From IMG/VR virus record IMGVR_UViG_3300036780_000400, positions 1 through 48,577 of that record: a DNA stretch of 48,577 nucleotides, one strand, 5' to 3'. Positions 23,104-30,310 of this stretch are shown here, piece by piece. Below the pieces are notes generated by a model. It searched no databases and had not been told where the DNA came from. It saw only the letters and a program-made list of their open reading frames with translations. This DNA comes from a virus. The translations under genes and the position numbers were made by a program. Each line of letters begins with the position of its first letter. The stretch's first letter is position 1.

Positions 23104-23673
23104 ATCCGGAAACATCTTTTTCACGCCGTCCTCCCCGCCATCTTTCTCATGGCCGCAGAATCCGGAGGCGGATCCGGCGGCGGTGGCGCCACTCTCAAGG
23201 ACCAGCTGTCGGCCATGGAATCCGACCGCGACACTCACAAGTCCCGTGCGGACAAGGCGGAAAAGGACCTAAAGACGGAACAGGACAGCCACGGCACGAC
23301 CAAGGCTTCGCTGGCCGCGGCGGAGACGGATCGCGACACTTTCAAGGCTCGTGCCGAAAAGGCCGAAAAGGATCTCCAGGCCGAACAAACGGCCCACACC
23401 GCGCTCAAGGCCAAGGATACCACGGCCACCGGCAAAGCCGCCGAGGCCCTCGCCAAAAACGGCATCCCGCCGGCCGCGAAGGACACGCCGCAAAAGCTCG
23501 CCACCGAGAACAAGGACGGCTCCGGCATCTACGCCGAGTACAAAAAGCTCCGCGGCAAAGCCCGCGCCGCGTTCTTCGCCAAACACGAAAAGGCCCTCAT
23601 GGCCTATGCGGACGAGGAAGAGAAGCGCCTCAAGGCCGAAGGCGCCGACGAGTTCCAGGACGACCAGGACTAA
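23101..23673 (+). CDS. Capsid scaffolding protein
   Basis: This 190-residue, highly charged protein has a Gly-rich segment (about 21-30) followed by a coiled coil made of two near-repeats (SDRDTHKSRADKAEKDLKTE and TDRDTFKARAEKAEKDLQAE) and a basic/acidic C-terminus. Its position between S49 protease and coat protein and its composition fit a scaffold. An ATG at 23149 would give a shorter form, but the GTG at 23101 matches the leader spacing seen at other late genes. The scaffold guides prohead assembly and is removed by the protease. Confidence 0.75.
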   Translation: MIRKHLFHAVLPAIFLMAAESGGGSGGGGATLKDQLSAMESDRDTHKSRADKAEKDLKTEQDSHGTTKASLAAAETDRDTFKARAEKAEKDLQAEQTAHTALKAKDTTATGKAAEALAKNGIPPAAKDTPQKLATENKDGSGIYAEYKKLRGKARAAFFAKHEKALMAYADEEEKRLKAEGADEFQDDQD

Positions 23674-23708
23674 CCCCTTTCGAGATCACCGCGCCCACGC
23701 ACTTACTT

Positions 23709-24800
23709 ATGAAATTCGCCCGTAGTCTCGCTGTTTTTGCTTATCTCGCGATCGCCACTGTTCTGGCGTTCGCGAGCCCTCTCGCCCACGCTGCGCCCGC
23801 GATGGCACTCGCCGCCGCCGGCGGCATCGTCTGGGGCGGCCTCCTGCTGGTTAGCCACGTCTACACCGGCCGCCTGGCCGCCATCTCCGTTCCGAGCCAA
23901 CTCAAGCTCGATCAGATCCTCCAGGGCGCCGCGATCAAAGCGCTCAAGCGCGTGTTACTCCCGCTGCTTTCGCTCTCCACCGTCTTTCGTGACGTGCCCC
24001 TGCGAGGCACCGATACCGTCCAGGTCCCGTTCATCCCGCTGCAGCAGACCACGTCGCTCGATTTCGATTACGACGTCGGCTACGAGCAGGGCGACGGCAC
24101 CCTCAACACGCTGCCGATCACGATCAACAAGCGCAAGTATCAGCCGATCGCGATCACCAGTTACCAGTTGGCCCGCCAGCCCATCCTGGAGCTCGAGGAG
24201 ATCATCGTCAAAAAGGTCGAGCAGCTCGCCGAAGATGTGATCGGCGATATCTTCGCCAACGTCACCCACGCCAATTACGGCGCCGCGGCCGTCATCGCCG
24301 ATCCGAGTTCCTGGGACAGCGACACCATCGGCGATACCCTTCGTAAAGCGGCCAACGATGCCATGTGGCCGAAGATGGGGCGGTCCCTGGTGGTCAATAC
24401 CGCCGTCGATGGCAACCTGATGACGGATACGTCCTTCAAGGCCGCTTATGCCTATGGCGACAATGGCGTCGTCCAGGAAGGCAAGCTGCCCCGCACGTTT
24501 GGGTTCGACTACCAGGAATGCCCGGTCTTTCCCGATAACGGCGAAGACCTCATCGGTTTCGCCGCGCTTCGCTTCGCGCTCCTCACCGCCTTCGCGCCGA
24601 TCGCGCCCACGCCGGCCGTCCGCAGCGTCATGGTCGACTATCGCACGGCCACCGATGAGGATTCCGGCCTCACCCTCGAGTATCGTCTCTTCGGCAGCGC
24701 CCAGGGCGACTTGGAACAGCACACCGTCGAGGTGAACTACGGCAGCGCGCCTGGCGATCCCGCCCAGCTCCTCCGCTGCACCAACTCCGAGGGCGAATAA
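23709..24800 (+). CDS. Major capsid protein with unusual hydrophobic N-terminus
   Basis: Residues from about 60 onward read as an HK97-fold coat protein: VPSQLKLDQILQGAAIKALK, an E-loop-like RGTDTVQVPFIP, the long spine helix ELEEIIVKKVEQLAEDVIGD, and a C-terminal domain with SVMVDYRTATDEDSGLTLEY. Position after the scaffold agrees. The odd part is residues 1-57, which resemble a signal peptide (MKFARSLAVFAYLAIATVLA then FASPLAHAAPA) plus a second hydrophobic segment (GGIVWGGLLLVSHVY). Such ends are not expected on a cytoplasmically assembled coat. It may be a cleaved delta-type region or a membrane anchor during assembly. Confidence 0.75.
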   Translation: MKFARSLAVFAYLAIATVLAFASPLAHAAPAMALAAAGGIVWGGLLLVSHVYTGRLAAISVPSQLKLDQILQGAAIKALKRVLLPLLSLSTVFRDVPLRGTDTVQVPFIPLQQTTSLDFDYDVGYEQGDGTLNTLPITINKRKYQPIAITSYQLARQPILELEEIIVKKVEQLAEDVIGDIFANVTHANYGAAAVIADPSSWDSDTIGDTLRKAANDAMWPKMGRSLVVNTAVDGNLMTDTSFKAAYAYGDNGVVQEGKLPRTFGFDYQECPVFPDNGEDLIGFAALRFALLTAFAPIAPTPAVRSVMVDYRTATDEDSGLTLEYRLFGSAQGDLEQHTVEVNYGSAPGDPAQLLRCTNSEGE

Positions 24801-24803
24801 GTC

Positions 24804-25217
24804 ATGCGCCTGGGAGTTACCATTGGCTTTCCTCACGACGGCTCAAACCCCGTCGTGCTGTCCGGTCCGGAAGTTCCCTTCACGGAGCAGAAGGCGGATA
24901 TGCGGGAAGTCATGCCGGAGAAAACGCATGAGAAGTTTCAGCGCATCGAGTTTTTCGATCTGCATACGCAAAAGCGCAAAAAGTTTCCGCCTCTCGCTGG
25001 CTCGAAGCCGGCGGCCGTAAAAAAGCGCTGGGTCCCGACGATCAAAGAGCTCCAGGACGCCGCCGCTGTCGTTGCCGCGGCCGCCGCTCAAAAGGCCAAG
25101 ACCGCGAAAGCGGCGAAAACCGCAACCGCAGCCGCAGCCGCCAAGCCGGCGCAGTTGCCAGTCGTCACCGAACCGGAATCTCCCAAGGGCGACAATAAGC
25201 CCGATCCCAAAAAGTAA
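24804..25217 (+). CDS. Head-module protein with Ala/Lys-rich tail, 137 residues
   Basis: A short N-terminal globular part (LGVTIGFPHDGSNPVVLSGP) is followed by a charged middle and a low-complexity tail of Ala, Lys and Thr (about 85-120). It may be a head accessory or decoration factor, judging from the position directly after the coat. Family not recognised. Confidence 0.5.
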   Translation: MRLGVTIGFPHDGSNPVVLSGPEVPFTEQKADMREVMPEKTHEKFQRIEFFDLHTQKRKKFPPLAGSKPAAVKKRWVPTIKELQDAAAVVAAAAAQKAKTAKAAKTATAAAAAKPAQLPVVTEPESPKGDNKPDPKK

Positions 25218-25223
25218 CTCGCC

Positions 25224-25541
25224 ATGGCCAACAAAATCAAAGACGACCACAACGGCATCAGCATCGGCGCGAACGGTACCGCCGACAAAGTGGGATTTCA
25301 CGGCGCCACTCCCAGCACCCAGCGCTCCGGCGCCGCGCAAGCGGCCGCCACGCAGACGAGCGCGGGCGTGGTCACCACCGCACCGACCAATTCTTCGCCC
25401 TACGGCTACACGCAGGCTCAGGCCGCGTCCATCCTCACTCAGCTCAACGCCGCCGTCGCCGACGTCGCCGCGCTCACCGCGCTGGTCAACGAACTCCGCG
25501 CCGCGGCCGTCGCCAAAGGCCTGATCAAAGGCTCGGCCTAA
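25224..25541 (+). CDS. Head fibre/decoration-like protein, 105 residues
   Basis: The pattern GFHGATPSTQRSGAAQ followed by a Thr/Ala-rich middle and a C-terminal helix (LNAAVADVAALTALVNELRA then KGLIKGSA) is characteristic of small phage head-fibre or decoration proteins, where the helix forms a trimeric coiled coil on the capsid. It lies next to the coat and its accessory protein. Confidence 0.65.
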   Translation: MANKIKDDHNGISIGANGTADKVGFHGATPSTQRSGAAQAAATQTSAGVVTTAPTNSSPYGYTQAQAASILTQLNAAVADVAALTALVNELRAAAVAKGLIKGSA

Positions 25542-25606
25542 TCAATCTGGTGGTAGGGGCCGGCATCCACGGGTGCCGGTACCCGCCGCCTAAGTGAAAA
25601 TCACCC

Positions 25607-26032
25607 GTGGCCACCAAAAAGCCCGCTCCCACCGAAGATAGCCGCGTCGGCCGCGGGTATATCATTCGTGCGGAGATTGCGCTGCTCCTGGTGAAGCTCA
25701 AAGAGCTCGAGGTGGAATTGATCGAGCTTGGTCCCGGTCGTTACAAGGATCCGGACGAACAGCTTTTCTGCACGGCCGTCGGCGCGGTCGACCCGAGTGT
25801 CGACGATCCGACCTATGTGTTACGCGATGGCGAAGAGGACAAAGCCAGGCAACTCGCCGGAGAGGCTTTCCCGGAACTCTTCGAACGCAAGGTCACCTAT
25901 ACCCCGAAGCCGGGATTCATCGATCGTGCGGATGCCCTGCTCACCCCGGCCAAGAAACGCGATATCATCGCGCTCTGTTATGTGGCCGGCAAAGAGAAGC
26001 CCGGCAAGGCCGCCTACGTCACCTGGAAGTGA
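25607..26032 (+). CDS. Head-tail connector-region protein, 141 residues
   Basis: The GTG start follows an AAAATCAC box by two bases. The protein is helical at the N-terminus (RAEIALLLVKLKELEVELIE) and ends with a basic segment (TPAKKRDIIALCYVAGKEKP). It is positioned like head-completion proteins (lambda FI/FII) but not recognised. A small hairpin (CCGGCA/TGCCGG) lies in the 65-base leader. Confidence 0.5.
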   Translation: MATKKPAPTEDSRVGRGYIIRAEIALLLVKLKELEVELIELGPGRYKDPDEQLFCTAVGAVDPSVDDPTYVLRDGEEDKARQLAGEAFPELFERKVTYTPKPGFIDRADALLTPAKKRDIIALCYVAGKEKPGKAAYVTWK

Positions 26033-26035
26033 CCG

Positions 26036-26374
26036 ATGAGCGAGGGCCTCGACCTCATCACCGCCGGCCTGGATCTCATCTCCGGCATGTTCGGCACGAC
26101 CGAGTTCATGCTCCAGTCGCCAGCCAACGGTCCGATGATCGGCGCCTATGTCGGCTTTTGGAATGACCTGGGCACGCACCAGGAAGTGACCCTCAACGGC
26201 CGCCGCATTTTCTTTTCCGTGGTCGTCGAGGCCGCGCGCAATCAGTTCGCCAAGCTGCCCGTCGAAGGCCAGATCGTCATCCGGAGTAGCGACGGCTTCA
26301 CCGGCCGGATCGTTGGCGAAGTCCAGGTCGACGACTTGACGGTCCGGTTCCCCGTGGATACGAGACACAAATGA
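26036..26374 (+). CDS. Connector or tail-completion protein, 112 residues
   Basis: It begins MSEGLDLITAGLDLISGMFG, followed by a beta-rich C-terminal half (RRIFFSVVVEAARNQFAKLP and GRIVGEVQVDDLTVRFP). The size and place suit a head-tail joining protein. It overlaps the cargo gene at 26371 by ATGA. No specific family is recognised. Confidence 0.5.
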   Translation: MSEGLDLITAGLDLISGMFGTTEFMLQSPANGPMIGAYVGFWNDLGTHQEVTLNGRRIFFSVVVEAARNQFAKLPVEGQIVIRSSDGFTGRIVGEVQVDDLTVRFPVDTRHK

Positions 26375-26751
26375 AGACCATCGATCGCCGCGGTTTCCTT
26401 CGGTTGCTTGGAATTTCCTCGGTATTCGCGTTCGCCACTAAGCGCTCGGAAAATCGCGAGTCTGGGTTCAATCCGGTTCGTCCGATCTTTGGAGTCCCGT
26501 CCTTTCATTCGCGACTGCCGTACTTCGTGTGTCCTCTGGAGGGCATCGTTCGGATTGAATTTCGCAGAGACCACTTCGCCAGGGCGGTCGTAATCAGGAA
26601 CGGCAAAACCCGACAATTCGTGCTGGTCGCGAAAGACGACTATTGGACGATCGACCATGAGCACGCGATCGAGCGAGATCTGTCCCTGCCCGACCGAATG
26701 GAGATTGTTATCAGCAGCTCGAGTAGACCCGTAAGGCAAGCTCTCTCGTGA
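26371..26751 (+). CDS. Predicted twin-arginine-signal exported protein (cargo), 126 residues
   Basis: The N-terminus MKTIDRRGFLRLLGISSVFA has an RRGFLR twin-arginine motif (Arg 6-7) and a hydrophobic core to about residue 22, the form of a Tat signal. The rest is a small beta-rich domain (FVCPLEGIVRIEFRRDHFAR then VVIRNGKTRQFVLVAKDDYW). Codons are less C-ended than those of the neighbours. It sits between head-tail genes and overlaps both. A secreted product is unexpected here, so it is probably cargo. Function unknown. Confidence 0.6.
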   Translation: MKTIDRRGFLRLLGISSVFAFATKRSENRESGFNPVRPIFGVPSFHSRLPYFVCPLEGIVRIEFRRDHFARAVVIRNGKTRQFVLVAKDDYWTIDHEHAIERDLSLPDRMEIVISSSSRPVRQALS

Positions 26752-27209
26752 ATTCGAACGACGCCGCCCGCGCCATCGGCCGCGCCCTGGCCATGCAATC
26801 CGGGCTTGCGAACATCGCCGGCGGCCCGACGCATATCTATGCTCACGACATCGAGGTCCTCCCGACCGGCCAGGAGCAGGCTGTCGATCCATCTGCCGGG
26901 ATCGAGCTGCCCGCCGTCTTCATTCGCGTGAAGTGCCAGGCCTTGGTTGGATCCTCCACGATCGGCCGGGCCAAAATCGAAATCGACGTCGTGAGCCAGG
27001 CGGACGATTCCACCGCACAGGAACACGCGCAGCGCGAATGGGCCATCCGCGAACTCATGGCCAACCAGGGCGCCCTGGTCCTGGCCTGCCAGGTGATCGG
27101 CCACGTGCGCCTCTTGGGTAAGCCATGCCTGGTCGAAAACGATCCCGAGATCGAGCATCGCGCCTTCAAAACTCCCTTCACTTATCAGGCCGGCATCCAG
27201 GGGTTTTGA
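26748..27209 (+). CDS. Tail-terminator/neck-like protein, 153 residues
   Basis: The GTG is in a GTGA overlap. The protein is alpha/beta: a helix (NDAARAIGRALAMQSGLANI), strands (ELPAVFIRVKCQALVGSSTI and GRAKIEIDVVSQADD) and a C-terminal part. This order (helix, paired strands with dispersed acids) is seen in tail-terminator proteins such as lambda gpU. Position before the tail tube supports this. Tentative. Confidence 0.55.
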   Translation: MNSNDAARAIGRALAMQSGLANIAGGPTHIYAHDIEVLPTGQEQAVDPSAGIELPAVFIRVKCQALVGSSTIGRAKIEIDVVSQADDSTAQEHAQREWAIRELMANQGALVLACQVIGHVRLLGKPCLVENDPEIEHRAFKTPFTYQAGIQGF

Positions 27210-27249
27210 ATAATTTATAATCCGCAGGTTATAAAAGTTAGGTGTGCCT

Positions 27250-27273
27250 AAATCGGACATGCATGTCCGATTT
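27250..27273. repeat. Perfect 24-bp palindrome, copy 1
   Basis: AAATCGGACATG is followed by its reverse complement. The same element, extended to 28 bp, lies at 30043-30070. It follows an AT-rich inverted repeat (TTATAA...TTATAA near 27215-27236) in the spacer before the tail tube genes. It is a possible terminator or protein site. Confidence 0.6.
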
Positions 27274-27284
27274 GACGGCTTGCG

Positions 27285-27308
27285 TTTGACACCGCCCGGG
27301 AGGCGATG
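27285..27308 (+). promoter_or_regulatory. TGACA-box leader before 27306
   Basis: TTTGACAC begins 21 nt before ATG. CGCC/GGCG pair just upstream of the start, with GGGAGG as Shine-Dalgarno. Confidence 0.5.
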
Positions 27309-27626
27309 GCCTTCAATCCTGCTCCCGAAGCCTGGCTCGGCACTTTTACTTCCGACGGGACCAATCTCACGGTCCCGATCGCGAACTTTCCCAGCTTGAC
27401 GAGCGGGGAGGCCAATCCTTCCACCGGCGACATCCGGAAGATGATGCATTGGATCTGCGAGACCTTGAACGCCGCGTGGGTCGCCGCCGGCGCCGCGGGC
27501 CAACCGGTCGAGATGCAGATCAACAAAGGCCAGGCCCTCAATCCGTCCACCGGCCAGATCACCGTCACCTACAGCCTGACCTTTGTCCTCGCGCCCACCG
27601 CGCTCGAGGTCGTCGCCGAGCCTTAA
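27306..27626 (+). CDS. Tail-module protein, 106 residues
   Basis: It is beta-rich with Thr/Asn/Pro turns (WLGTFTSDGTNLTVPIANFP) and a helix (KMMHWICETLNAAWVAAG), then two strands at the end (QITVTYSLTFVLAPTALEVV). It may be an accessory of the tail tube or neck. Unrecognised. Confidence 0.5.
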   Translation: MAFNPAPEAWLGTFTSDGTNLTVPIANFPSLTSGEANPSTGDIRKMMHWICETLNAAWVAAGAAGQPVEMQINKGQALNPSTGQITVTYSLTFVLAPTALEVVAEP

Positions 27627-27630
27627 CGCC

Positions 27631-27960
27631 ATGCCCGCGACAGACGTTACTTTCGGAATCAGCCGGGTCCAAGGCGCGCTCATCGAGTCCAACGAAGAGA
27701 CGGCCAAGATCGAGAAAAAGGAGCTCAAGGGCAGCACCGGCAACACTGCCCGGGTCAAAGCCTACGACCCGAAAACCTCTTTCAGCGTGAAGGGTCACGG
27801 CACTCTGCCAGCCGTCAGCCCTGGCTTCGGCGCCAGCGGCCTGAGCGACCTCGCCGGCGGACTCACCCTCATCGAGGAAGTGAAAACCTCGGAGAAGAAC
27901 GACGATTTCAACGCCTGGGAGTACTCGGGAATCAATTACCCGAGCGCCCAGCAGGTTTAG
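27631..27960 (+). CDS. Tail tube-like protein, 109 residues
   Basis: It begins MPATDVTFGISRVQGALIES, followed by a Lys/Glu-rich stretch (KIEKKELKGSTGNTARVKAY) and a Gly-rich C-terminus. The pattern of strand, charged loop and strand, and its place four bases after another tail gene and before the chaperones, suit a small tail tube subunit. The assignment is positional. Confidence 0.45.
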   Translation: MPATDVTFGISRVQGALIESNEETAKIEKKELKGSTGNTARVKAYDPKTSFSVKGHGTLPAVSPGFGASGLSDLAGGLTLIEEVKTSEKNDDFNAWEYSGINYPSAQQV

Positions 27961-27998
27961 CGGCATCGCGCGGCCGGCGTGCCGCTTTTTAAAATCAC

Positions 27999-28463
27999 AT
28001 GTCATCCCTTCGAAAAGGACTCAAATTCTGGACGCTCTCCGCGATCACCGCGGATCCTCTGGCCACGCGCAACACCATCCTTTTCGCGGCGCTCACCGCC
28101 CTCGGGATCCCGCCGCTGCCCGAGCTCTGCGGCGAGTTCGTGGAAAACGTCAATGGCCGCCCGCGCAGTGTCACCGTCTGGCGGATGGCCGATCGCTCGA
28201 TCGACGGCCGTTACCAGACCGCCGAAATGATCCAGGCCTGGGAGGACAAGGATTTTTCCCGGAAGAATCCGGAACACCCGCTGGCCTACATCAAGTGTGC
28301 GTTTGAAAACCACACCCGCTCCATCGAGTTCGTCAAGGACCAGGGCCCGATCGCCGTCATCCGTCGAAACGGCAAGATCGGCCTGATCACCAAACACACC
28401 AGTCCGGAGCACAAAAGGCAGATCATCGACGGGCTCAACCAGGAGGCGGAGATTGCCGGGTAG
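27999..28463 (+). CDS. Tail-module hypothetical protein, 154 residues
   Basis: The ATG directly follows an AAAATCAC box. The protein is mainly helical at the N-terminus (LKFWTLSAITADPLATRNTI) and mixed later (FENHTRSIEFVKDQGPIAVI). It precedes the tail chaperone gene. Its stop codon lies inside a dispersed repeat. Not recognised. Confidence 0.5.
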   Translation: MSSLRKGLKFWTLSAITADPLATRNTILFAALTALGIPPLPELCGEFVENVNGRPRSVTVWRMADRSIDGRYQTAEMIQAWEDKDFSRKNPEHPLAYIKCAFENHTRSIEFVKDQGPIAVIRRNGKIGLITKHTSPEHKRQIIDGLNQEAEIAG

Positions 28464-28508
28464 GGTGGGCGTCCCGCCTGCCGATGCGGGCATCCTGCCC
28501 GGATCATC
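28456..28508. repeat. Dispersed intergenic repeat (GGGTGGGCGTCCCGCC type), copy 1
   Basis: 36 bases (28456-28491) are identical to 33965-34000, and the similarity continues through GGATCATC. It contains GGCG-tcc-CGCC and GCAGGCGG-type pairings. Both copies begin at the end of one late gene and finish 6-14 nt before the next ATG. Confidence 0.65.
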
Positions 28509-28514
28509 CGAACC

Positions 28515-29003
28515 ATGAACGACGAATCTCTCTCCGCGGCGGAACTCTACCTGCGCGAGGAAGCGGCCACGCGAGCGTTCCTCGAGCCGCAGGAAATCAC
28601 GGCCACCCCCGATCTCACGCTTCGCCCGATCTCCATCACCTCGATCTTTCAGCTGCGGCAAACGAAGAACGAATTTCTCGCCCCGCGCGGCCCGGTCCGG
28701 CAGCTCCCCCATCCTGAGACCGGTCTCCTGGTCGAGAGCGCCACGATGGAAAACGAGTTCCTCGCGCTCCTGGGCTTCGCCTTCATCCACGGCGCTCCGG
28801 AGAGCGAAGTCGACGCCAGCGTCTTTCACGAGGCCCTTTTCCAAAAGCGCGTCCAGGCTTTCGGCCGCCAGATCCCGCCGGACCGGTTTCCCTATCTCAT
28901 GAAAGAGATAGCGGAGCGCTTCGTGGAGATGAAAAAGCTGGAGTTCGGCGTGAAGAAAAAGCCCAAGGAGGGCGCCTCGGGGCCCACACCGCCCCCAAAC
29001 TGA
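28515..29003 (+). CDS. Tail assembly chaperone, zero-frame product (gpG-like)
   Basis: This 162-residue helical, acidic protein (ELYLREEAATRAFLEPQEIT; VFHEALFQKRVQAFGRQIPP) has a Lys-rich end (KKLEFGVKKKPKEG). Tail chaperones bind the tape measure before tube polymerisation and are made in short and frameshift-extended forms. Two G-AAA-AAG heptamers in the correct phase (28931-28937, 28955-28961) and an open -1 frame to 29212 support that role. The tape measure is one gene further on. Confidence 0.65.
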   Translation: MNDESLSAAELYLREEAATRAFLEPQEITATPDLTLRPISITSIFQLRQTKNEFLAPRGPVRQLPHPETGLLVESATMENEFLALLGFAFIHGAPESEVDASVFHEALFQKRVQAFGRQIPPDRFPYLMKEIAERFVEMKKLEFGVKKKPKEGASGPTPPPN

Positions 29004-29212
29004 TCGAGCCAGGAGCGTTCGTCACTGAGATCGGACTCCTGGCCGAAAAGCTCCATACCGATCCTTGGACACTGGCCCGGAAGCCCTACATCCAGACGCT
29101 GCAGTTCCTGCACCTGCACTTGCGCGCCGAGGATGCATGGACCGTGACATTACACGGCGCATCGTCAAAACAGGTCACCGCGGATGATTTTGAGGCGTTG
29201 CTAGCCGGCTGA
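28961..29212 (+). CDS. Frameshift extension of the tail chaperone (gpT-like)
   Basis: This is a -1 frame open from before 28931 to the TGA at 29210-29212 and has no start codon near its beginning. It encodes a plausible domain (VTEIGLLAEKLHTDPWTLAR, LQFLHLHLRAEDAWTVTLHG, then TADDFEALLAG). Codon use matches neighbours. Expected to be made only as a fusion to the upstream protein through a ribosomal -1 slip, as for lambda G/GT. The exact slip site is inferred. Confidence 0.6.
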   Translation, partial: AQGGRLGAHTAPKLIEPGAFVTEIGLLAEKLHTDPWTLARKPYIQTLQFLHLHLRAEDAWTVTLHGASSKQVTADDFEALLAG

Positions 29213-29226
29213 CTCAACTTTCCGCA

Positions 29227-30033
29227 ATGGGCGATCTCCGCTTACACGTCGACACTCGCCGCTTCAATGTGGCGCTGGGAGAGTTCGCCGCCTACTCCAA
29301 AAAGAGCGGCCTCGAGGTCCTCCTGGATCAAAGCCGGCTATTCGTTCAAAAGGCCATCGGTCTGACTCCGCCGGGCAAAGGCAAAGCCAATGCCGCCGCG
29401 CGGAAGCGAGGTGAGGATGCCATTCGCGACGATCTCCATAGGATCTTCAAACCGAAGGATCGAAGTTATCTCGAGTACCTCGAGCGGATCGCCGGCACCA
29501 ACCAGGTCGTTTCCAACGTCCTCCGGAAAAAGGACGGCACGCCTTACCTCATCGATTTCGATGTTATTCTCCAGGGTCGCGATTCCCTGGTCCCGTTTCA
29601 CCTCGCCCACCGCAGCCAGGTCACCGGCCATGTCTTCCAGGTCAATCGCGATGTCACGACCGGCCGCCGGAAGATCGACCAGGGCAGGGGAGATATCGCC
29701 TTTGTTCCGCGGGAGAATTACGCCTGGTTCGAGCGCCGGGTCCTGGCGCGGGTCGGCCTGCTCGCCGGCGGCTGGAATCGATCCGCCAAACGCCTCGGGG
29801 CCCGCGTGCCGGCGTGGATCGCCCGCCACGGCGAAGACCGCGGCGCCGTCACTGTCACCGCCGGCAGCGAAGGCGTCATGCGCGTGACCATGGAGAACGA
29901 CGTGCGTTTCGCCAGCCAGGTGGCTGGTCTCCAGTCGCGGATCCAGCAAGCCGTCGACTGGCAGGCCCGGGCCATGGAACGCCGCCTGGAGTATTTCAAG
30001 GAGCACGCCGGCCGCCGCGCCGGCTTCCGTTAA
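29227..30033 (+). CDS. Tail-module protein, 268 residues
   Basis: The protein begins with a strand and a long helix (LRLHVDTRRFNVALGEFAAY), a KAIGLTPPGKGKANAAARKR segment recalling minor tail/HK97 gp10-like proteins, and then an alpha/beta body with Arg-rich helices. It sits between chaperone and tape measure. A neck, tail-completion or tail-assembly role is inferred from position. Confidence 0.5.
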   Translation: MGDLRLHVDTRRFNVALGEFAAYSKKSGLEVLLDQSRLFVQKAIGLTPPGKGKANAAARKRGEDAIRDDLHRIFKPKDRSYLEYLERIAGTNQVVSNVLRKKDGTPYLIDFDVILQGRDSLVPFHLAHRSQVTGHVFQVNRDVTTGRRKIDQGRGDIAFVPRENYAWFERRVLARVGLLAGGWNRSAKRLGARVPAWIARHGEDRGAVTVTAGSEGVMRVTMENDVRFASQVAGLQSRIQQAVDWQARAMERRLEYFKEHAGRRAGFR

Positions 30034-30042
30034 GTGTTGCGT

Positions 30043-30070
30043 TCAAATCGGACATGCATGTCCGATTTGA
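30043..30070. terminator. Perfect 28-bp palindrome between convergent genes; probable bidirectional terminator
   Basis: TCAAATCGGACATG is followed by its exact reverse complement. It lies 9 bases after the plus-strand gene and 5 bases after the minus-strand membrane protein gene, exactly where a shared terminator is needed. U runs are short (three), so efficiency is uncertain. A 24-bp copy lies at 27250. Confidence 0.5.
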
Positions 30071-30075
30071 AAGGT

Positions 30076-30216
30076 CTATTTACCCAGGAGGCCGCCCAAA
30101 ACAGGAGCCACCACGGCAATGACCACACCCACGGCAAAAGCCGCGGCCCACACGGCGCCATAGATCCCCACCAGTAGCATTCCCGCTTGAACGACCAGTT
30201 TCATTTGAGAAACCAT
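30076..30216 (-). CDS. Small membrane protein on the antisense strand, 46 residues
   Basis: The minus-strand frame reads MVSQMKLVVQAGMLLVGIYG, followed by AVWAAAFAVGVVIAVVAPVL and GGLLGK. This gives two closely spaced hydrophobic helices or one long hairpin, with almost no charge. It stands alone, opposite to the tail operon, just before the tape measure. It may be a superinfection-exclusion or holin-like peptide. Codon use is natural and the GC third position is high. No clear Shine-Dalgarno sequence was seen. Confidence 0.55.
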   Translation of the reverse strand: MVSQMKLVVQAGMLLVGIYGAVWAAAFAVGVVIAVVAPVLGGLLGK

Positions 30217-30248
30217 AACCCTATTTTCCCAGCCACTCAACTCGCATT

Positions 30249-30277
30249 TCTCTGCGCCTCTGCGGCCTCTGCGTTAA
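30249..30277. repeat. Dispersed CTCTGCG-type repeat, copy 2
   Basis: TCTCTGCGCCTCTGCGGC plus CTCTGCGTTAA, closely matching 23042-23071. Again it stands just before a TGACA-box leader. Confidence 0.5.
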
Positions 30278-30286
30278 GAGTTTTCT

Positions 30287-30310
30287 GGTGACACGTCCAC
30301 GGTTGACGTG
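30287..30310 (+). promoter_or_regulatory. TGACA-box leader of the tape measure gene
   Basis: GGTGACAC begins 21 nt before GTG. CACGTC/GACGTG form a 6-bp hairpin whose right arm includes the GTG start. Confidence 0.55.
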
